DNA of 64,000 nucleotides from Novosphingobium indicum (GCF_014645195.1 NZ_BMLK01000001.1:186001-250000), one strand, 5' to 3'. Positions 42,538-51,884 are shown, counted from the first letter of the stretch. Notes: generated by a model not told the origin, from the sequence alone. Translations and numbers: made by a program.

Positions 42538-43815
42538 ATGGCTGATACGATTTTCGCGCTCTCGAGCGGGTCTCCGCCTGCGGCCATAGCGGTGGTGCGG
42601 ATCAGCGGGCCGCGAGCGGGGGAGGCGCTCGCGGCGCTGGCCGGTGCCTTGCCGAAGCCGCGCATGGCGAGCTACCGCACCTTGCGTGTTCCACGTGGAA
42701 CAGTGCTCGATCAGGCGCTGGTGCTATGGTTCCCCGGACCGCGCACGGCGACCGGCGAGGATCTGGCCGAACTACACCTCCACGGTGGCAGGGCGGTCGT
42801 CGCCGCGGTGGAAGCCGCACTGGCTGACCTGTCCGGATTGCGCCGTGCTGTCCCGGGAGAGTTCACCCGCCGCGCTTTCGCCAATGGCCGGATCGACCTC
42901 GCCGAGGCCGAAGGACTGGCCGATCTGCTCACCGCAGAAACCGACCTGCAGCGCCGCGCTGCCCTTGCCATGGCAGGGGGCGCCTTCTCTCGGCAGATCG
43001 AAGAATGGCGCGACCGGGTACTGGCGGCGTCGGCGGCGGTGGAAGCCGTGCTCGATTTCGGCGACGAGGATGACGTTGCCGATTTGCCGCCGGACTTCAT
43101 CGCGCGGCTCGATGTGCTGGCCGGCGAGGTGTCCGATTGGCTTTCCCGGCCTCGCGCGGAAACTTTGCGCGAGGGGTTTCGGGTGGTGCTGGCGGGGCCG
43201 CCCAATGCCGGCAAGAGCACTCTGTTCAATGCGCTCGTCGAGGACGAGGCGGCCATCACCGCACCGCTGGCGGGCACCACCCGCGATGTTCTGACGCGCG
43301 CGGTGGCCATCGGCGGCGTGCCTTTCGTATTTGCCGATACGGCGGGCCTGCGTGACGAATCCGGCGACGAGATCGAAGTCATCGGGATCGCCCGCGCCCG
43401 TGCTGCGCTGGAGGGGGCCGATCTGGTCCTTTGGCTCGGTCCGGAAGGGGACGGGCCGGACGCGGCTTGGGAGATTGCGGCCCAGTCCGACCGGGATGAT
43501 GCCAGTGCCAAATCGACGCCGCGCCATCGGGTGTCGGCGGTTACGGGTGAGGGGCTCGACGCGCTGCGGACCGATCTGATCGAGACGGCCCGGCGGGCGA
43601 TGCCCAGGCCCGGTGAGGCCGCGCTCAACAGGCGGCAGCATGCCTTGCTCGTTCAGGCCGAAGCGGCGCTGCGTGATGCCCGGGATGAGACCGATCCCCT
43701 TCTGGTGGCCGAGGCGCTGCGTCTGGTGCGTGTGGCTTTCGATGCCTTGATCGGCCGGGCGACGACCGAGGACATGCTCGACGCCCTGTTCGGCCGGTTC
43801 TGCATCGGGAAGTAG
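42538..43815 (+). CDS. mnmE: tRNA modification GTPase MnmE
   Basis: A 425-residue protein: N-terminal formyl-THF-binding domain (1-~115), helical domain and inserted G domain with G1 GPPNAGKST near 220-228, G2 TAPLAGTTRDV, G3 DTAGLRDE, and the C-terminal FCIGK with the essential cysteine. With MnmG it installs cmnm5 at U34 of certain tRNAs. The gene contains a parS site at 42687-42702. It starts the mnmE-mnmG-rsmG-parA-parB cluster. Confidence 0.96.
   Translation: MADTIFALSSGSPPAAIAVVRISGPRAGEALAALAGALPKPRMASYRTLRVPRGTVLDQALVLWFPGPRTATGEDLAELHLHGGRAVVAAVEAALADLSGLRRAVPGEFTRRAFANGRIDLAEAEGLADLLTAETDLQRRAALAMAGGAFSRQIEEWRDRVLAASAAVEAVLDFGDEDDVADLPPDFIARLDVLAGEVSDWLSRPRAETLREGFRVVLAGPPNAGKSTLFNALVEDEAAITAPLAGTTRDVLTRAVAIGGVPFVFADTAGLRDESGDEIEVIGIARARAALEGADLVLWLGPEGDGPDAAWEIAAQSDRDDASAKSTPRHRVSAVTGEGLDALRTDLIETARRAMPRPGEAALNRRQHALLVQAEAALRDARDETDPLLVAEALRLVRVAFDALIGRATTEDMLDALFGRFCIGK
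42687..42702. promoter_or_regulatory. parS: parS centromere site 1 (inside mnmE)
   Basis: TGTTCCACGTGGAACA is a perfect 16-bp palindrome, two symmetric changes from the canonical TGTTTCACGTGAAACA. In the mnmE frame it reads Val-Pro-Arg-Gly-Thr. Confidence 0.9.
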
Positions 43816-43847
43816 TTGGGGGCCCAACCGGAAGGTCAGAGGCCAAA

Positions 43848-43861
43848 GTTTCACGTGAAAC
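43848..43861. promoter_or_regulatory. parS: parS centromere site 2 (mnmE-mnmG gap)
   Basis: GTTTCACGTGAAAC is the canonical 14-bp parS core; only the outermost pair (A and G instead of T and A) differs. It is the only strong site outside a coding region. Confidence 0.88.
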
Positions 43862-43909
43862 GTGCCAAGGTGCTTTGACGCGAATCTCGCTCTGGAGTAA
43901 GGGCGGCGT

Positions 43910-45757
43910 ATGCATTCCTTCGATGTGATCGTGATCGGCGGCGGCCATGCCGGCTGCGAGGCGGCGGCTGTTGCCGCGCGCATGGGCGCGCGCGTCGCGC
44001 TCGTCAGCTTCGATCTTGATGCCATCGGGGCGATGAGCTGCAACCCCGCAATCGGTGGTTTGGGTAAGGGGCACCTCGTGCGCGAGGTCGACGCCTTCGA
44101 TGGACTGATCGGCCGGGCCGCAGATGCGGGCGCAATCCACTACCGCATGCTCAACCGTTCGAAAGGCAGCGCGGTGCAGGGCCCGCGCGTGCAGGCCGAC
44201 CGCAAGCTGTTCAAGGCGGCCATTCAAAGACTGCTGAAGGAGCAGGGAGACCTGACGCTCGTGGCCGGCGAAGCGGCGGCGCTGGCGTTCGACGGGGGCA
44301 GGGTGGTCGGCATCGACCTCGCCGATGGCACGCGGCTGATGGCTCAAGCCGTCGTGCTGTGTACCGGCACTTTCCTCGGCGGCACTCTGTTTCGGGGCGA
44401 GGAGCGTATTGTCGGTGGCCGTATCGGCGAGGCCTCGGCGCAGCGGCTGGCCGAGCAGATGCGCGAGGCCGAACTGCCGATGGCACGCCTCAAGACCGGG
44501 ACCCCGCCACGCCTCGATGGCCGCACTATCGATTGGGCCCGGCTCGGCGAGCAGCCTTCCGATGGTGAGATGTGGACGATGTCCGCCATGGGGACGCGCC
44601 GGATCAATCCGCAAGTCTTCTGCGCGATCACCCGGACCAACCCGCACAGCCACGATGTCATCCGCGACAATCTCCATCGCTCGCCGCTCTTCTCGGGCGC
44701 GATCGGCGCGCAGGGGCCGCGCTACTGCCCTTCGATCGAGGACAAGATCCACCGCTTCGCCGACCGTGACGGGCACCAGATATTCCTCGAGCCTGAGGGT
44801 CTCGACACGCACCTTGTCTATCCCAACGGTATCAGCACATCGCTGCCCGCAGACGTGCAGCTTGCCATGCTGCGCACCATGGAAGGGCTGGAGACGGTCG
44901 AGATGGTCGTGCCGGGCTATGCCGTCGAGTACGATCACATCGATCCGCGCGCACTGCGCACCACCCTTGAGCTGCGCGAAATGCCCGGCCTTTTTTGCGC
45001 GGGCCAGATCAACGGCACCACCGGATACGAGGAGGCCGCTGCGCAAGGGCTGGTTGCCGGCATGCACGCGGCTGCCGAAGTGCTGGGCCGCGAAGCCGCT
45101 GCGATCGACCGGGCCAACAGCTACATGGCGGTGATGATCGACGACCTCACGCTGCATGGCGTGAGCGAACCCTACCGCATGCTCACTGCGCGGGCCGAGT
45201 ACCGGCTGCGTCTCCGCGCCAACAACGCCACGAGCCGGCTCACGCCCCTGGCGCTGAAAGCCGGGACGGTCGGCCCTGAGCGCAAGGCCTGGTTCGTACG
45301 ACGTGAGCAGGCGAAGCAGGCGTTGGGCGCAGCGTTCGATATGCCGGTCTCCGCGAACGATCTGGCCAACGCCGGCCTGCCGGTGCGCACTGATGCCGGG
45401 CGCCTTCCGCTGCGCGAGTGGCTCCGCTTCGGTGGTGTCGACCTCGAAGGGCTGACCCCATGGCTTGAAGACGACCTCCTCACGGATCGTGACCTTGCCG
45501 AGGAGATGGCCGAGGACGCGGCCTATGCCCCTTACCTTGAACGGCAGGAGCGCGAGCTGCGTGACCTGCGCGCGAGTGAGGCCCTGCCGCTGGGGGATCG
45601 TTTCCCCTATGAGGCGATCCCCGGCCTGTCACGAGAAATGGTCGAGCGGCTGAGCAAGGCTCGGCCGGCAACTCTGGCAGCGGCAGGGCGCATCCCCGGT
45701 ATCACCCCCGCGGCGCTGGCGGCGCTGCTGGTCCATGCCCGGCGGGAGGCCGCGTGA
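43910..45757 (+). CDS. mnmG: tRNA uridine-5-carboxymethylaminomethyl synthesis enzyme MnmG
   Basis: A 615-residue FAD enzyme. The dinucleotide motif [11 protein letters not shown] is at ~7-17, [22 protein letters not shown] follows, and [24 protein letters not shown] and a C-terminal helical domain that binds MnmE complete the family pattern. It works with MnmE at the tRNA wobble base. It is followed by rsmG with a 4-bp overlap. Confidence 0.97.
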   Translation: MHSFDVIVIGGGHAGCEAAAVAARMGARVALVSFDLDAIGAMSCNPAIGGLGKGHLVREVDAFDGLIGRAADAGAIHYRMLNRSKGSAVQGPRVQADRKLFKAAIQRLLKEQGDLTLVAGEAAALAFDGGRVVGIDLADGTRLMAQAVVLCTGTFLGGTLFRGEERIVGGRIGEASAQRLAEQMREAELPMARLKTGTPPRLDGRTIDWARLGEQPSDGEMWTMSAMGTRRINPQVFCAITRTNPHSHDVIRDNLHRSPLFSGAIGAQGPRYCPSIEDKIHRFADRDGHQIFLEPEGLDTHLVYPNGISTSLPADVQLAMLRTMEGLETVEMVVPGYAVEYDHIDPRALRTTLELREMPGLFCAGQINGTTGYEEAAAQGLVAGMHAAAEVLGREAAAIDRANSYMAVMIDDLTLHGVSEPYRMLTARAEYRLRLRANNATSRLTPLALKAGTVGPERKAWFVRREQAKQALGAAFDMPVSANDLANAGLPVRTDAGRLPLREWLRFGGVDLEGLTPWLEDDLLTDRDLAEEMAEDAAYAPYLERQERELRDLRASEALPLGDRFPYEAIPGLSREMVERLSKARPATLAAAGRIPGITPAALAALLVHARREAA

Positions 45758-46395
45758 TCGAATCCGAGCAAGAGGCACGCGCCTGGCTGCAGGCCTTGCC
45801 CGAATGCGACAGTGCGGCGCTCGAGCGGCTGGAACTGCTCTGCGCTATGCTGGCCGAAGAGAACCAGCGCCAGAACCTCGTCTCGGCGACAAGCCTTGAT
45901 CAGGTCTGGTTGCGGCACATCGTCGATAGCGCCCAGCTCCTGCCGCATGTTCCACGTGAAACGCCAGGTCGATGGCTCGACCTTGGAACGGGAGCGGGAT
46001 TTCCCGGCCTCGTCATCGCCGCGCTGCGGCCCGAATGCGAAGTGCTCATGGTCGAATCGCGCAAACGGCGAATCGAATGGCTCGACCGCGCGCGAATCGC
46101 CATGGGTCTGGACAAGGCGCAAGTGCTCGGCCAACGCCTCGAAATGGTCGAAACACGTCAGGTTGCAGTCATATCGGCACGCGCATTTGCACCTTTGGAT
46201 CGTTTGCTGCCACTATCAGCACGATTTTCCACAGCTGACACCATCTGGCTGTTGCCCAAAGGGCGCTCCGCGCAGCAAGAATTGGATGACCTTCGCAAGT
46301 GGCGGCATGTGTTCCACGTGGAACAGTCCCTGACGGACCCGCAGGCAGGCATTATTGTCGGCACACTCGCCGGCAGGAAGGACAAGACCAAGTGA
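45754..46395 (+). CDS. rsmG: 16S rRNA (guanine527-N7)-methyltransferase RsmG
   Basis: A 213-residue class I methyltransferase. [16 protein letters not shown] is the SAM motif [16 protein letters not shown] motif II and [12 protein letters not shown] a later conserved loop. GTG start overlapping mnmG (GTGA). The gene contains two parS sites (45948-45963 and 46310-46325) and overlaps the parA start. Confidence 0.95.
   Translation: MIESEQEARAWLQALPECDSAALERLELLCAMLAEENQRQNLVSATSLDQVWLRHIVDSAQLLPHVPRETPGRWLDLGTGAGFPGLVIAALRPECEVLMVESRKRRIEWLDRARIAMGLDKAQVLGQRLEMVETRQVAVISARAFAPLDRLLPLSARFSTADTIWLLPKGRSAQQELDDLRKWRHVFHVEQSLTDPQAGIIVGTLAGRKDKTK
45948..45963. promoter_or_regulatory. parS: parS centromere site 3 (inside rsmG)
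   Basis: TGTTCCACGTGAAACG matches canonical parS at 14 of 16 positions. Read in the rsmG frame as Val-Pro-Arg-Glu-Thr. Confidence 0.85.
46310..46325. promoter_or_regulatory. parS: parS centromere site 4 (inside rsmG)
   Basis: TGTTCCACGTGGAACA, identical to site 1 but read in a different frame of the host gene (Phe-His-Val-Glu-Gln), which indicates selection on the DNA motif. Confidence 0.9.
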
Positions 46396-47168
46396 TCCGG
46401 ATTGCCATTGCCAACCAGAAGGGCGGGGTCGGGAAGACGACGACCGCCATCAACATCTCGACTGCGCTTGCCGCGACAGGCTGGAAGACCCTGATGATCG
46501 ATCTCGATCCGCAGGGTAACGCTTCCACCGGGATCGGCGTGTCCTCATCCGAGCGCGATGCCTCTTCCTACGATGTGCTAGTCGATCGGACGCCGGTTGC
46601 CGATTGCGTGATGCCGACGCGCATTCCGGGTCTCGATCTACTCCCTGCTACGGTCGACCTGTCCGGCGCCGAAGTCGAACTGGTCAACGAGGACGATCGC
46701 GCCCACCGTCTGCAGGGCGCGCTACGGGGCGATCTAGGATACGACGTCTGCCTGATCGACTGCCCGCCTTCGCTAGGCCTGCTGACGCTCAATGCCCTGA
46801 CAGCCGCCGACACGCTGCTGGTGCCCCTGCAGTGCGAGTTTTTCGCGCTCGAAGGCCTGAGCCAGTTGCTCCAGACGGTCGACCGGGTGCAGCAACGCTT
46901 CAATCCCGATCTCGGCATCATCGGCATCGCGCTGACCATGTTCGACCGCCGCAATCGCCTGACCGACCAAGTGGCAGAGGACGTGCGTTCGTGTCTGGGC
47001 CAGCTCGTCTTCGAAACAACCATTCCGCGCAACGTGCGTCTGTCCGAAGCGCCCAGCCATGGCGTTCCCGCGCTGATCTATGATCACGCCTGTGCAGGCA
47101 GCCGGGCCTACATGGCGCTGGCGCGCGAACTGATCACCCGTCTGCCCGAGAAGAGGAAAGCGGCATGA
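46392..47168 (+). CDS. parA: Chromosome partitioning ATPase ParA (Soj)
   Basis: A 258-residue ParA of the chromosomal type, without an N-terminal helix-turn-helix. Deviant Walker A KGGVGKTTT (10-18, signature Lys10 and Lys15), A' DLDPQGNAS, Walker B DVCLIDCPPSLG. It forms the ATP-dependent nucleoid gradient that moves ParB-parS complexes. GTG start overlapping the rsmG stop (GTGA); the longer upstream frame lies within rsmG. Confidence 0.97.
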   Translation: MIRIAIANQKGGVGKTTTAINISTALAATGWKTLMIDLDPQGNASTGIGVSSSERDASSYDVLVDRTPVADCVMPTRIPGLDLLPATVDLSGAEVELVNEDDRAHRLQGALRGDLGYDVCLIDCPPSLGLLTLNALTAADTLLVPLQCEFFALEGLSQLLQTVDRVQQRFNPDLGIIGIALTMFDRRNRLTDQVAEDVRSCLGQLVFETTIPRNVRLSEAPSHGVPALIYDHACAGSRAYMALARELITRLPEKRKAA

Positions 47169-48118
47169 GCGACGAATCGGTCACCCGCACGAACGCCCCG
47201 TCGCGTCAGAAGTCGAAGGGGCTGGGCCGGGGGCTCGGTGCGCTCCTGGGCGAATCGCGTCGCGAGGAGCCGTTGGCACAGGCGCCCTCGGGTGAAGGCG
47301 CCTCCGCGTCTGCACGCGCCACCGGGCTGATGACGCTGGCGATTGCCGACATCACGCCGCACCCCGATCAGCCGCGCCGCATCTTCGACGAGAACGCACT
47401 GGAGGAACTGGCGGCCTCGATTTCGCAGCGCGGGGTGATCCAGCCGATTATTGTTCGGCCTACCGATAATGGGCGTTACCAGCTCGTCGCCGGTGAACGC
47501 CGCTGGCGGGCGGCGCAGAAAGCGCGGCTGCACGAGATCCCGGCGCTCGTCCGTGATCTGTCCGAGCGGGACGTCATGGCGCTGGCGCTGATCGAGAACC
47601 TGCAGCGCGAAGATCTGAATCCCATCGAGGAAGCGCGGGCCTACAACCGGCTGGCCGAGCTGGAAGGCATGACGCAGGCCGAGATCGCGCGGATGGTCGA
47701 CAAGAGCCGCAGCCATGTCGCGAACTTCCAGCGCCTGCTCGCGCTGCCCGAAGGGGTGATCAACTTCGTCGAGAAGGGTGATCTGTCGATGGGCCATGCC
47801 CGCGCGCTGATCGGCTGCGACGATGCCGAGGAAATCGCCGAGGCCGCGATTGCCAAGCAGATGTCGGTACGCGAGGTCGAAAAGCAGGTGCGCAAGAAGC
47901 AGCGGGGCGATGCCGCGCCGCGCCGTGCCCGCACGGCGCGCAATCCCGCCGACGACGCGGACATTGCCGCCGTGCAGAGCCACCTTGAGGAGTTCCTCGG
48001 TCTGCCGGTAAAGATCAATGCCGATGCCGATCCCAAGTCGGGCGCGGTGACGATCCGCTATACCACGCTCGATCAGCTCGACCTGATCTGCCAGCGCCTG
48101 ACGGGAGGCTCTATCTAA
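47165..48118 (+). CDS. parB: Chromosome partitioning CTPase ParB (Spo0J)
   Basis: A 317-residue ParB. N-terminal ParA-contact motif KGLGRGLGALLGE (18-30); CTP-binding domain with PHPDQPRRIFDE and the arginine patch GERRWRA (110-116); central DNA-binding helices (TQAEIARMVDKSRSHVANFQRLLALPEGV) that read parS; and a C-terminal dimerisation domain (~265-317). It loads at the parS sites within this same gene cluster and spreads as a clamp. Confidence 0.97.
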   Translation: MSDESVTRTNAPSRQKSKGLGRGLGALLGESRREEPLAQAPSGEGASASARATGLMTLAIADITPHPDQPRRIFDENALEELAASISQRGVIQPIIVRPTDNGRYQLVAGERRWRAAQKARLHEIPALVRDLSERDVMALALIENLQREDLNPIEEARAYNRLAELEGMTQAEIARMVDKSRSHVANFQRLLALPEGVINFVEKGDLSMGHARALIGCDDAEEIAEAAIAKQMSVREVEKQVRKKQRGDAAPRRARTARNPADDADIAAVQSHLEEFLGLPVKINADADPKSGAVTIRYTTLDQLDLICQRLTGGSI

Positions 48119-48145
48119 CTGATTTATTTATATAAATTAGTTAGA
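48114..48145. terminator. AT-rich hairpin between parB and acyl-CoA ligase
   Basis: A 14-bp stem (TCTAACTGATTTAT / ATAAATTAGTTAGA, one G-U) with a TTAT loop. The parB stop codon lies in the left arm and the stop of the convergent acyl-CoA ligase in the right arm. A bidirectional terminator or cruciform is likely; the stem is unusually AT-rich for this genome. Confidence 0.6.
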
Positions 48146-49966
48146 TTTACTCTTGTATAGCCCATCCATGCGTGGACCGTAGCGTTCTTTCAGCTTGTGC
48201 CGCCGGATCTTCAGGCTCGGTGTCATTTCCTCGTTCTCGATGGTGAAGGGTTCATCGGCGAAGGTGAACTGACGGACTTTCTCGACGACCGAGAGGTGGA
48301 CGTTGACGCGGTCGATGGCGACCCGGATCGCGCTGCGGAATTCGGGGTCGTCGCGCAAGTCCGAAATTTCCGCAGACTTGCCGTTGTCGCTGGCCCATTG
48401 CTGCATCCATTCGGGATCGGGCACGATCAGACCGACGATGTAGGGGCGGCGGTCGCCCGAGACCATGGCCTGCGCGATCTCCGGCTGCAGCGTCAGCATC
48501 GATTCGACCTTTTGCGGAGAGACGTTGTCGCCCTTGTCGTTGACGATCATGTCCTTCTTGCGGTCGGTGATGCAGATGCGGCCCTTTTCGTCGAAGTGGC
48601 CGATGTCGCCGGTGTGCAGCCAGGTGCCCGAGCCAGTCTCGAACCGCAGGACGTTCGCGCTGGCGGCCTCGTTCTGCCAGTAGCCGGACATGACCAGTTC
48701 GCCTTGCACGAGGATCTCGCCGTCCTCGGCAATGCACACATCGACGCCGCGCATCGGCGGGCCGACGGTATCGAACTTCACGCCCGCAGCCGGCCGGTTG
48801 CAACTGATGATCGGGCCCGCCTCGGTCTGGCCGTAGCCCTGAAGCAGGGTAAGCCCCATGGCATCGAAGAAACTGCCGATCTCCGGGTTGAGCGGTGCAC
48901 CGCCCGAAACCAGCGCCTTGATTCGACCACCGAACCTGGCGCGGACCTTGGGCCGCAAGGTGCGTTCGACGAGCAGGTTGAGCGGATAGTCGAGGAGGCG
49001 CCGGCGGCCTTCCTCCTTGCGTTCGGCTATGCCCATGGCGGTGTCGAGCAGGCGTTTGGCCGTGCTGCCCTGCTTCTCGATCTGCTTGATGATGCGGGTG
49101 CGCAGAACTTCGAAGAGGCGCGGTACGACCACCATGATGGTCGGGCGCGTTTCCTCGATATTGGCGGAAAGCTTGTCGAGCCCTTCGGCGTAGTAGATCT
49201 GTGCACCGAGCCCGATCGGCAGGAACTGGCCTCCTGTGTGCTCATAGGCATGGCTGAGCGGGAGGAAGGAGAGGAACGTCTCGTCCTCGCTCCAGCCGAA
49301 GTCTTCCTCGATGATCTGCGCGGCCCCGGCGACGTTGGAAAGCAGCATGCCGTGGTGCTGGCGCACGCCGCGCGGGGCGCCGCCTGTGCCGCTGGTGTAG
49401 ATAATGCAGGCGAGGTGGTCGCGCTCCATCGTGACCAGCTGCGCCTCGACCTCGGCGCGGGCTTGGAGCGAATCGCCTTCCAGAAGGGTATCCCAGTCGT
49501 AGTGGGTGAAAGTACCGCCCTGCATCGGGTTCAACGGTTCCATGCTCACGACGTGGCGGCACATGTCGGTCTGGACGATGGCAGGCAGCAGCGTCTTGGC
49601 CAGCTTGGCGCTGGAGACGATGGCGGCCCGTGCGCCCGAATTCTCTAGGATATGGACGTGATCGCGGGTGGTGTTGGTGGTGTAGGTGGGCACCGTCACG
49701 CAGCCTGCGGCCATGATGGCGAGGTCCGCCAGACACCATTCGGGCCGGTTTTCCGAAACGATCAGGACGCGGTCGCCCGGCTGCAGCCCGATCCGGCGCA
49801 GCGAAGCGGCGAGCAGGCAGACGCGTCGGGCCACCTCGGCCCAGCTCAGCGATACCCATTCGCCCTCGCGCTTGGCCCACAACATGGGCGCGTTTCCGCG
49901 GCTTTCGGCCCGCTTCAGGAACAGCGAGACGAGGTTCGGGCTCTTGTCGAATTCGGCGAGGTCCAT
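48137..49966 (-). CDS. Long-chain acyl-CoA synthetase (AMP-binding)
   Basis: A 609-residue adenylate-forming ligase. The P-loop reads YTSGTGGAPRGV (usual TSGTTGxPKGV, Lys replaced by Arg), then EGYGQTEAGP, and the hinge HTGDIGHFDEKGRICITDRKKDMIVNDKGDNVSP; the size and ERRLLDYPLNLLVE-type insert match the eukaryote-like long-chain group used in bacteria. It activates fatty acids to acyl-CoA. It is convergent with parB. Confidence 0.9.
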   Translation of the reverse strand: MDLAEFDKSPNLVSLFLKRAESRGNAPMLWAKREGEWVSLSWAEVARRVCLLAASLRRIGLQPGDRVLIVSENRPEWCLADLAIMAAGCVTVPTYTTNTTRDHVHILENSGARAAIVSSAKLAKTLLPAIVQTDMCRHVVSMEPLNPMQGGTFTHYDWDTLLEGDSLQARAEVEAQLVTMERDHLACIIYTSGTGGAPRGVRQHHGMLLSNVAGAAQIIEEDFGWSEDETFLSFLPLSHAYEHTGGQFLPIGLGAQIYYAEGLDKLSANIEETRPTIMVVVPRLFEVLRTRIIKQIEKQGSTAKRLLDTAMGIAERKEEGRRRLLDYPLNLLVERTLRPKVRARFGGRIKALVSGGAPLNPEIGSFFDAMGLTLLQGYGQTEAGPIISCNRPAAGVKFDTVGPPMRGVDVCIAEDGEILVQGELVMSGYWQNEAASANVLRFETGSGTWLHTGDIGHFDEKGRICITDRKKDMIVNDKGDNVSPQKVESMLTLQPEIAQAMVSGDRRPYIVGLIVPDPEWMQQWASDNGKSAEISDLRDDPEFRSAIRVAIDRVNVHLSVVEKVRQFTFADEPFTIENEEMTPSLKIRRHKLKERYGPRMDGLYKSKSN

Positions 49967-50048
49967 GGCGCCTCTCTACATCCCCTCTTTTGCACCCGAA
50001 CGTCTAGGCGGGGGGGAAGGTTGCGGCAACCGTGGCTTTCTCTGTGTC

Positions 50049-51098
50049 TTATTCGGTGCCCACAGCTTCGGCGAGGGTGGTGAATCCGTCGCGGCGCATC
50101 AGGTCGACCAACCCCTTGCAGATCGCGCGGGCAATCCCCGGACCTTCATAGACCATCGCACTGTAGAGCTGGACGAGGCTGGCCCCGGCACGGATGCGGG
50201 CCCATGCGTCGTCGGCATTGGCAATGCCGCCCACGCCAACCAGTGGCACGGTGCCGCCGGTTGCCTTGCGGAAGTCGCGCAGACGCTGCTGGGCGAGATC
50301 GCGCAGCGGCGCGCCCGAAAGGCCGCCGGTCTCCCCGGCATGCGGCGAGGCAAGCGGCGGGCGTGAAATCGTGGTGTTGGAAACGATCAGCGCGCCGAGC
50401 GCCTTGTCGATCGCGATACGCGCGATGGCATCGATATCGGCCGGCTCCAGATCGGGGGCGACCTTGAGGAAAACGGGCGGTGCGGCTTCTCCGCAGACCG
50501 TGTCGCGCGCCTCGATGACGGCATCGAGCAGCCCGGTGAGCGCCGATTCGTCCTGAAGCGCGCGCAGACCCGGGGTGTTCGGGCTGGAGATGTTCACGGC
50601 CAGATAGCTCGCGTGCGGGGCCATGAGTGCCGCCATCTTCGCGTAGTCGGCAATGCGGTCCGGCGAATCCTTGTTGGCACCGATGTTGATGCCGAGCACG
50701 CCGGGCCTGCCGGCGCGGGCTTTTATTCGGGTGAGCGCGGCCTCGGCGCCGCCATTGTTGAAGCCCATGCGGTTTATCACCGCGCGGTCCTCGACCAGCC
50801 GGAACAGCCGCGGCTTGGGGTTCCCGGCCTGGGGAAGGGGGGTGATCGAACCGACTTCGGTGAAACCGAAACCGAGCCCCAGCAGCGCATCGGGCGCCTC
50901 GGCATCCTTGTCGTAGCCTGCGGCCATGCCGACGGGATTGGGAAAATCGATCCCGGCCACGCGAACCGCGAGCCCCGGAAGCGGCTTCGGTGTGCGCGAC
51001 GGTTTGGCGAGTTTCAGCGCCTTGAGCGAAAGGCCGTGGGCCCTTTCGGGGTCGATTCGGAAAAGGGCGGGTCTGATCAGCGGATATAGCACGGACAC
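50049..51098 (-). CDS. pyrD: Dihydroorotate dehydrogenase, quinone-dependent (class 2)
   Basis: A 349-residue enzyme: N-terminal membrane-associating helices (YPLIRPALFRIDPERAHGLSLKALK), FPNPVGMAAGYDKDAE, GFTEVGSITPLPQAGNPKPRLFRL, NRMGFNNGG, the catalytic Ser region VNISSPNTPGLRALQ and a FMN phosphate site VGVGGIANADDAWARIRAGASLVQLY. It feeds electrons to ubiquinone in pyrimidine synthesis. It diverges from the suf operon. Confidence 0.96.
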   Translation of the reverse strand: MSVLYPLIRPALFRIDPERAHGLSLKALKLAKPSRTPKPLPGLAVRVAGIDFPNPVGMAAGYDKDAEAPDALLGLGFGFTEVGSITPLPQAGNPKPRLFRLVEDRAVINRMGFNNGGAEAALTRIKARAGRPGVLGINIGANKDSPDRIADYAKMAALMAPHASYLAVNISSPNTPGLRALQDESALTGLLDAVIEARDTVCGEAAPPVFLKVAPDLEPADIDAIARIAIDKALGALIVSNTTISRPPLASPHAGETGGLSGAPLRDLAQQRLRDFRKATGGTVPLVGVGGIANADDAWARIRAGASLVQLYSAMVYEGPGIARAICKGLVDLMRRDGFTTLAEAVGTE

Positions 51099-51304
51099 AG
51101 CGCATAAACCCTGCCGACGCAGTGCTCAATTCCTTCCTGCGCGCATAATTTTATTACAAGAGCGAACACAATCGGTTGCAACATGCCGGATCAAACCGCG
51201 CTTGTCGCAATTGTACAATAAATCGCCTTGCCCGGCGCATACAACCAACTTGCGACCCGAAGGGCTCGTAGCGGGATGCGCACGAGTTCCTTACTTACCT
51301 TGAT

Positions 51305-51342
51305 GGCGGTTTCCGGCCTCGGCCGGGAACCGCCTTTTTTCA
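51305..51342 (+). terminator. Orphan rho-independent terminator
   Basis: GGCGGTTTCCGGCC pairs with GGCCGGGAACCGCC (one T-G pair) and is followed by TTTTTT. It is among the strongest terminators in the window, yet no coding gene lies upstream on this strand. Confidence 0.85.
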
Positions 51343-51425
51343 ACCCGGGAACTGCACCGGGCGGCGATTCGTTCCCGAAAGGCGTCGGAAACCCCATTGA
51401 AACAGCGGCGCGGCTGCACTAGGTG

Positions 51426-51450
51426 AAATCGGAAAGAATCAATCCGATTT
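51426..51450. promoter_or_regulatory. Dyad upstream of Rrf2-suf operon
   Basis: AAATCGGA and TCCGATTT, 8-bp arms separated by 9 bp, lie 28 bp before the Rrf2 start. It could be the autoregulatory operator of the Fe-S-sensing regulator; the motif itself does not identify the protein. Confidence 0.4.
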
Positions 51451-51477
51451 AACTGCGGGTCCGGAAAAAGTAGCCCT

Positions 51478-51884
51478 ATGCGCCTGTCCAGCATGGCCGA
51501 TTATGCCGTTGTCATCATGTCTGCCGCCTCGCGGCACTGTGGTGGCGCACGCGTATCGGCGGGGCAGCTCGCAGACGAAACCGGGCTGCCGGTGCCGACC
51601 GTGCAAAAACTGGTGAGCAAGCTTTCCGCGGCCGGCCTCATGCGCTCTTCGCGTGGTGTCGGGGGTGGTCTCAAGCTCGCCCGACCGCCGGCGACGATCA
51701 CGCTGGCGGACATCGTCGAGGCAGTGGAGGGGCCGATCGCGCTTACCGCCTGCCTCGATGCACAGAAAAACGATTGTACGCTGGAGAGTGCCTGCAATGT
51801 GCGCAGCCATTGGCCCGCCGTGAACGCGGCCTTGCGTAGCGCTTTGGCGAATGTGCCGCTGACCCAGCTTGCCGAGGAAGTCGA

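Larger units (their letters stand above)
51099..51477. other. 379-bp divergent region with a terminator and no gene
   Basis: Between pyrD (leftward) and the Rrf2 gene (rightward). It holds an AT-rich patch around 51210-51226 with a TACAAT box, a strong terminator at 51305-51342 pointing right, and a dyad AAATCGGA (51426-51433) / TCCGATTT (51443-51450). The terminator has no annotated gene before it, so a small RNA or an attenuated suf leader of roughly 100-150 nt is likely. Confidence 0.55.

Noticed and set aside
43625..45157. A 510-codon minus-strand frame opposite mnmG
   Set aside because: Antisense to MnmG, which has complete FAD and family motifs.
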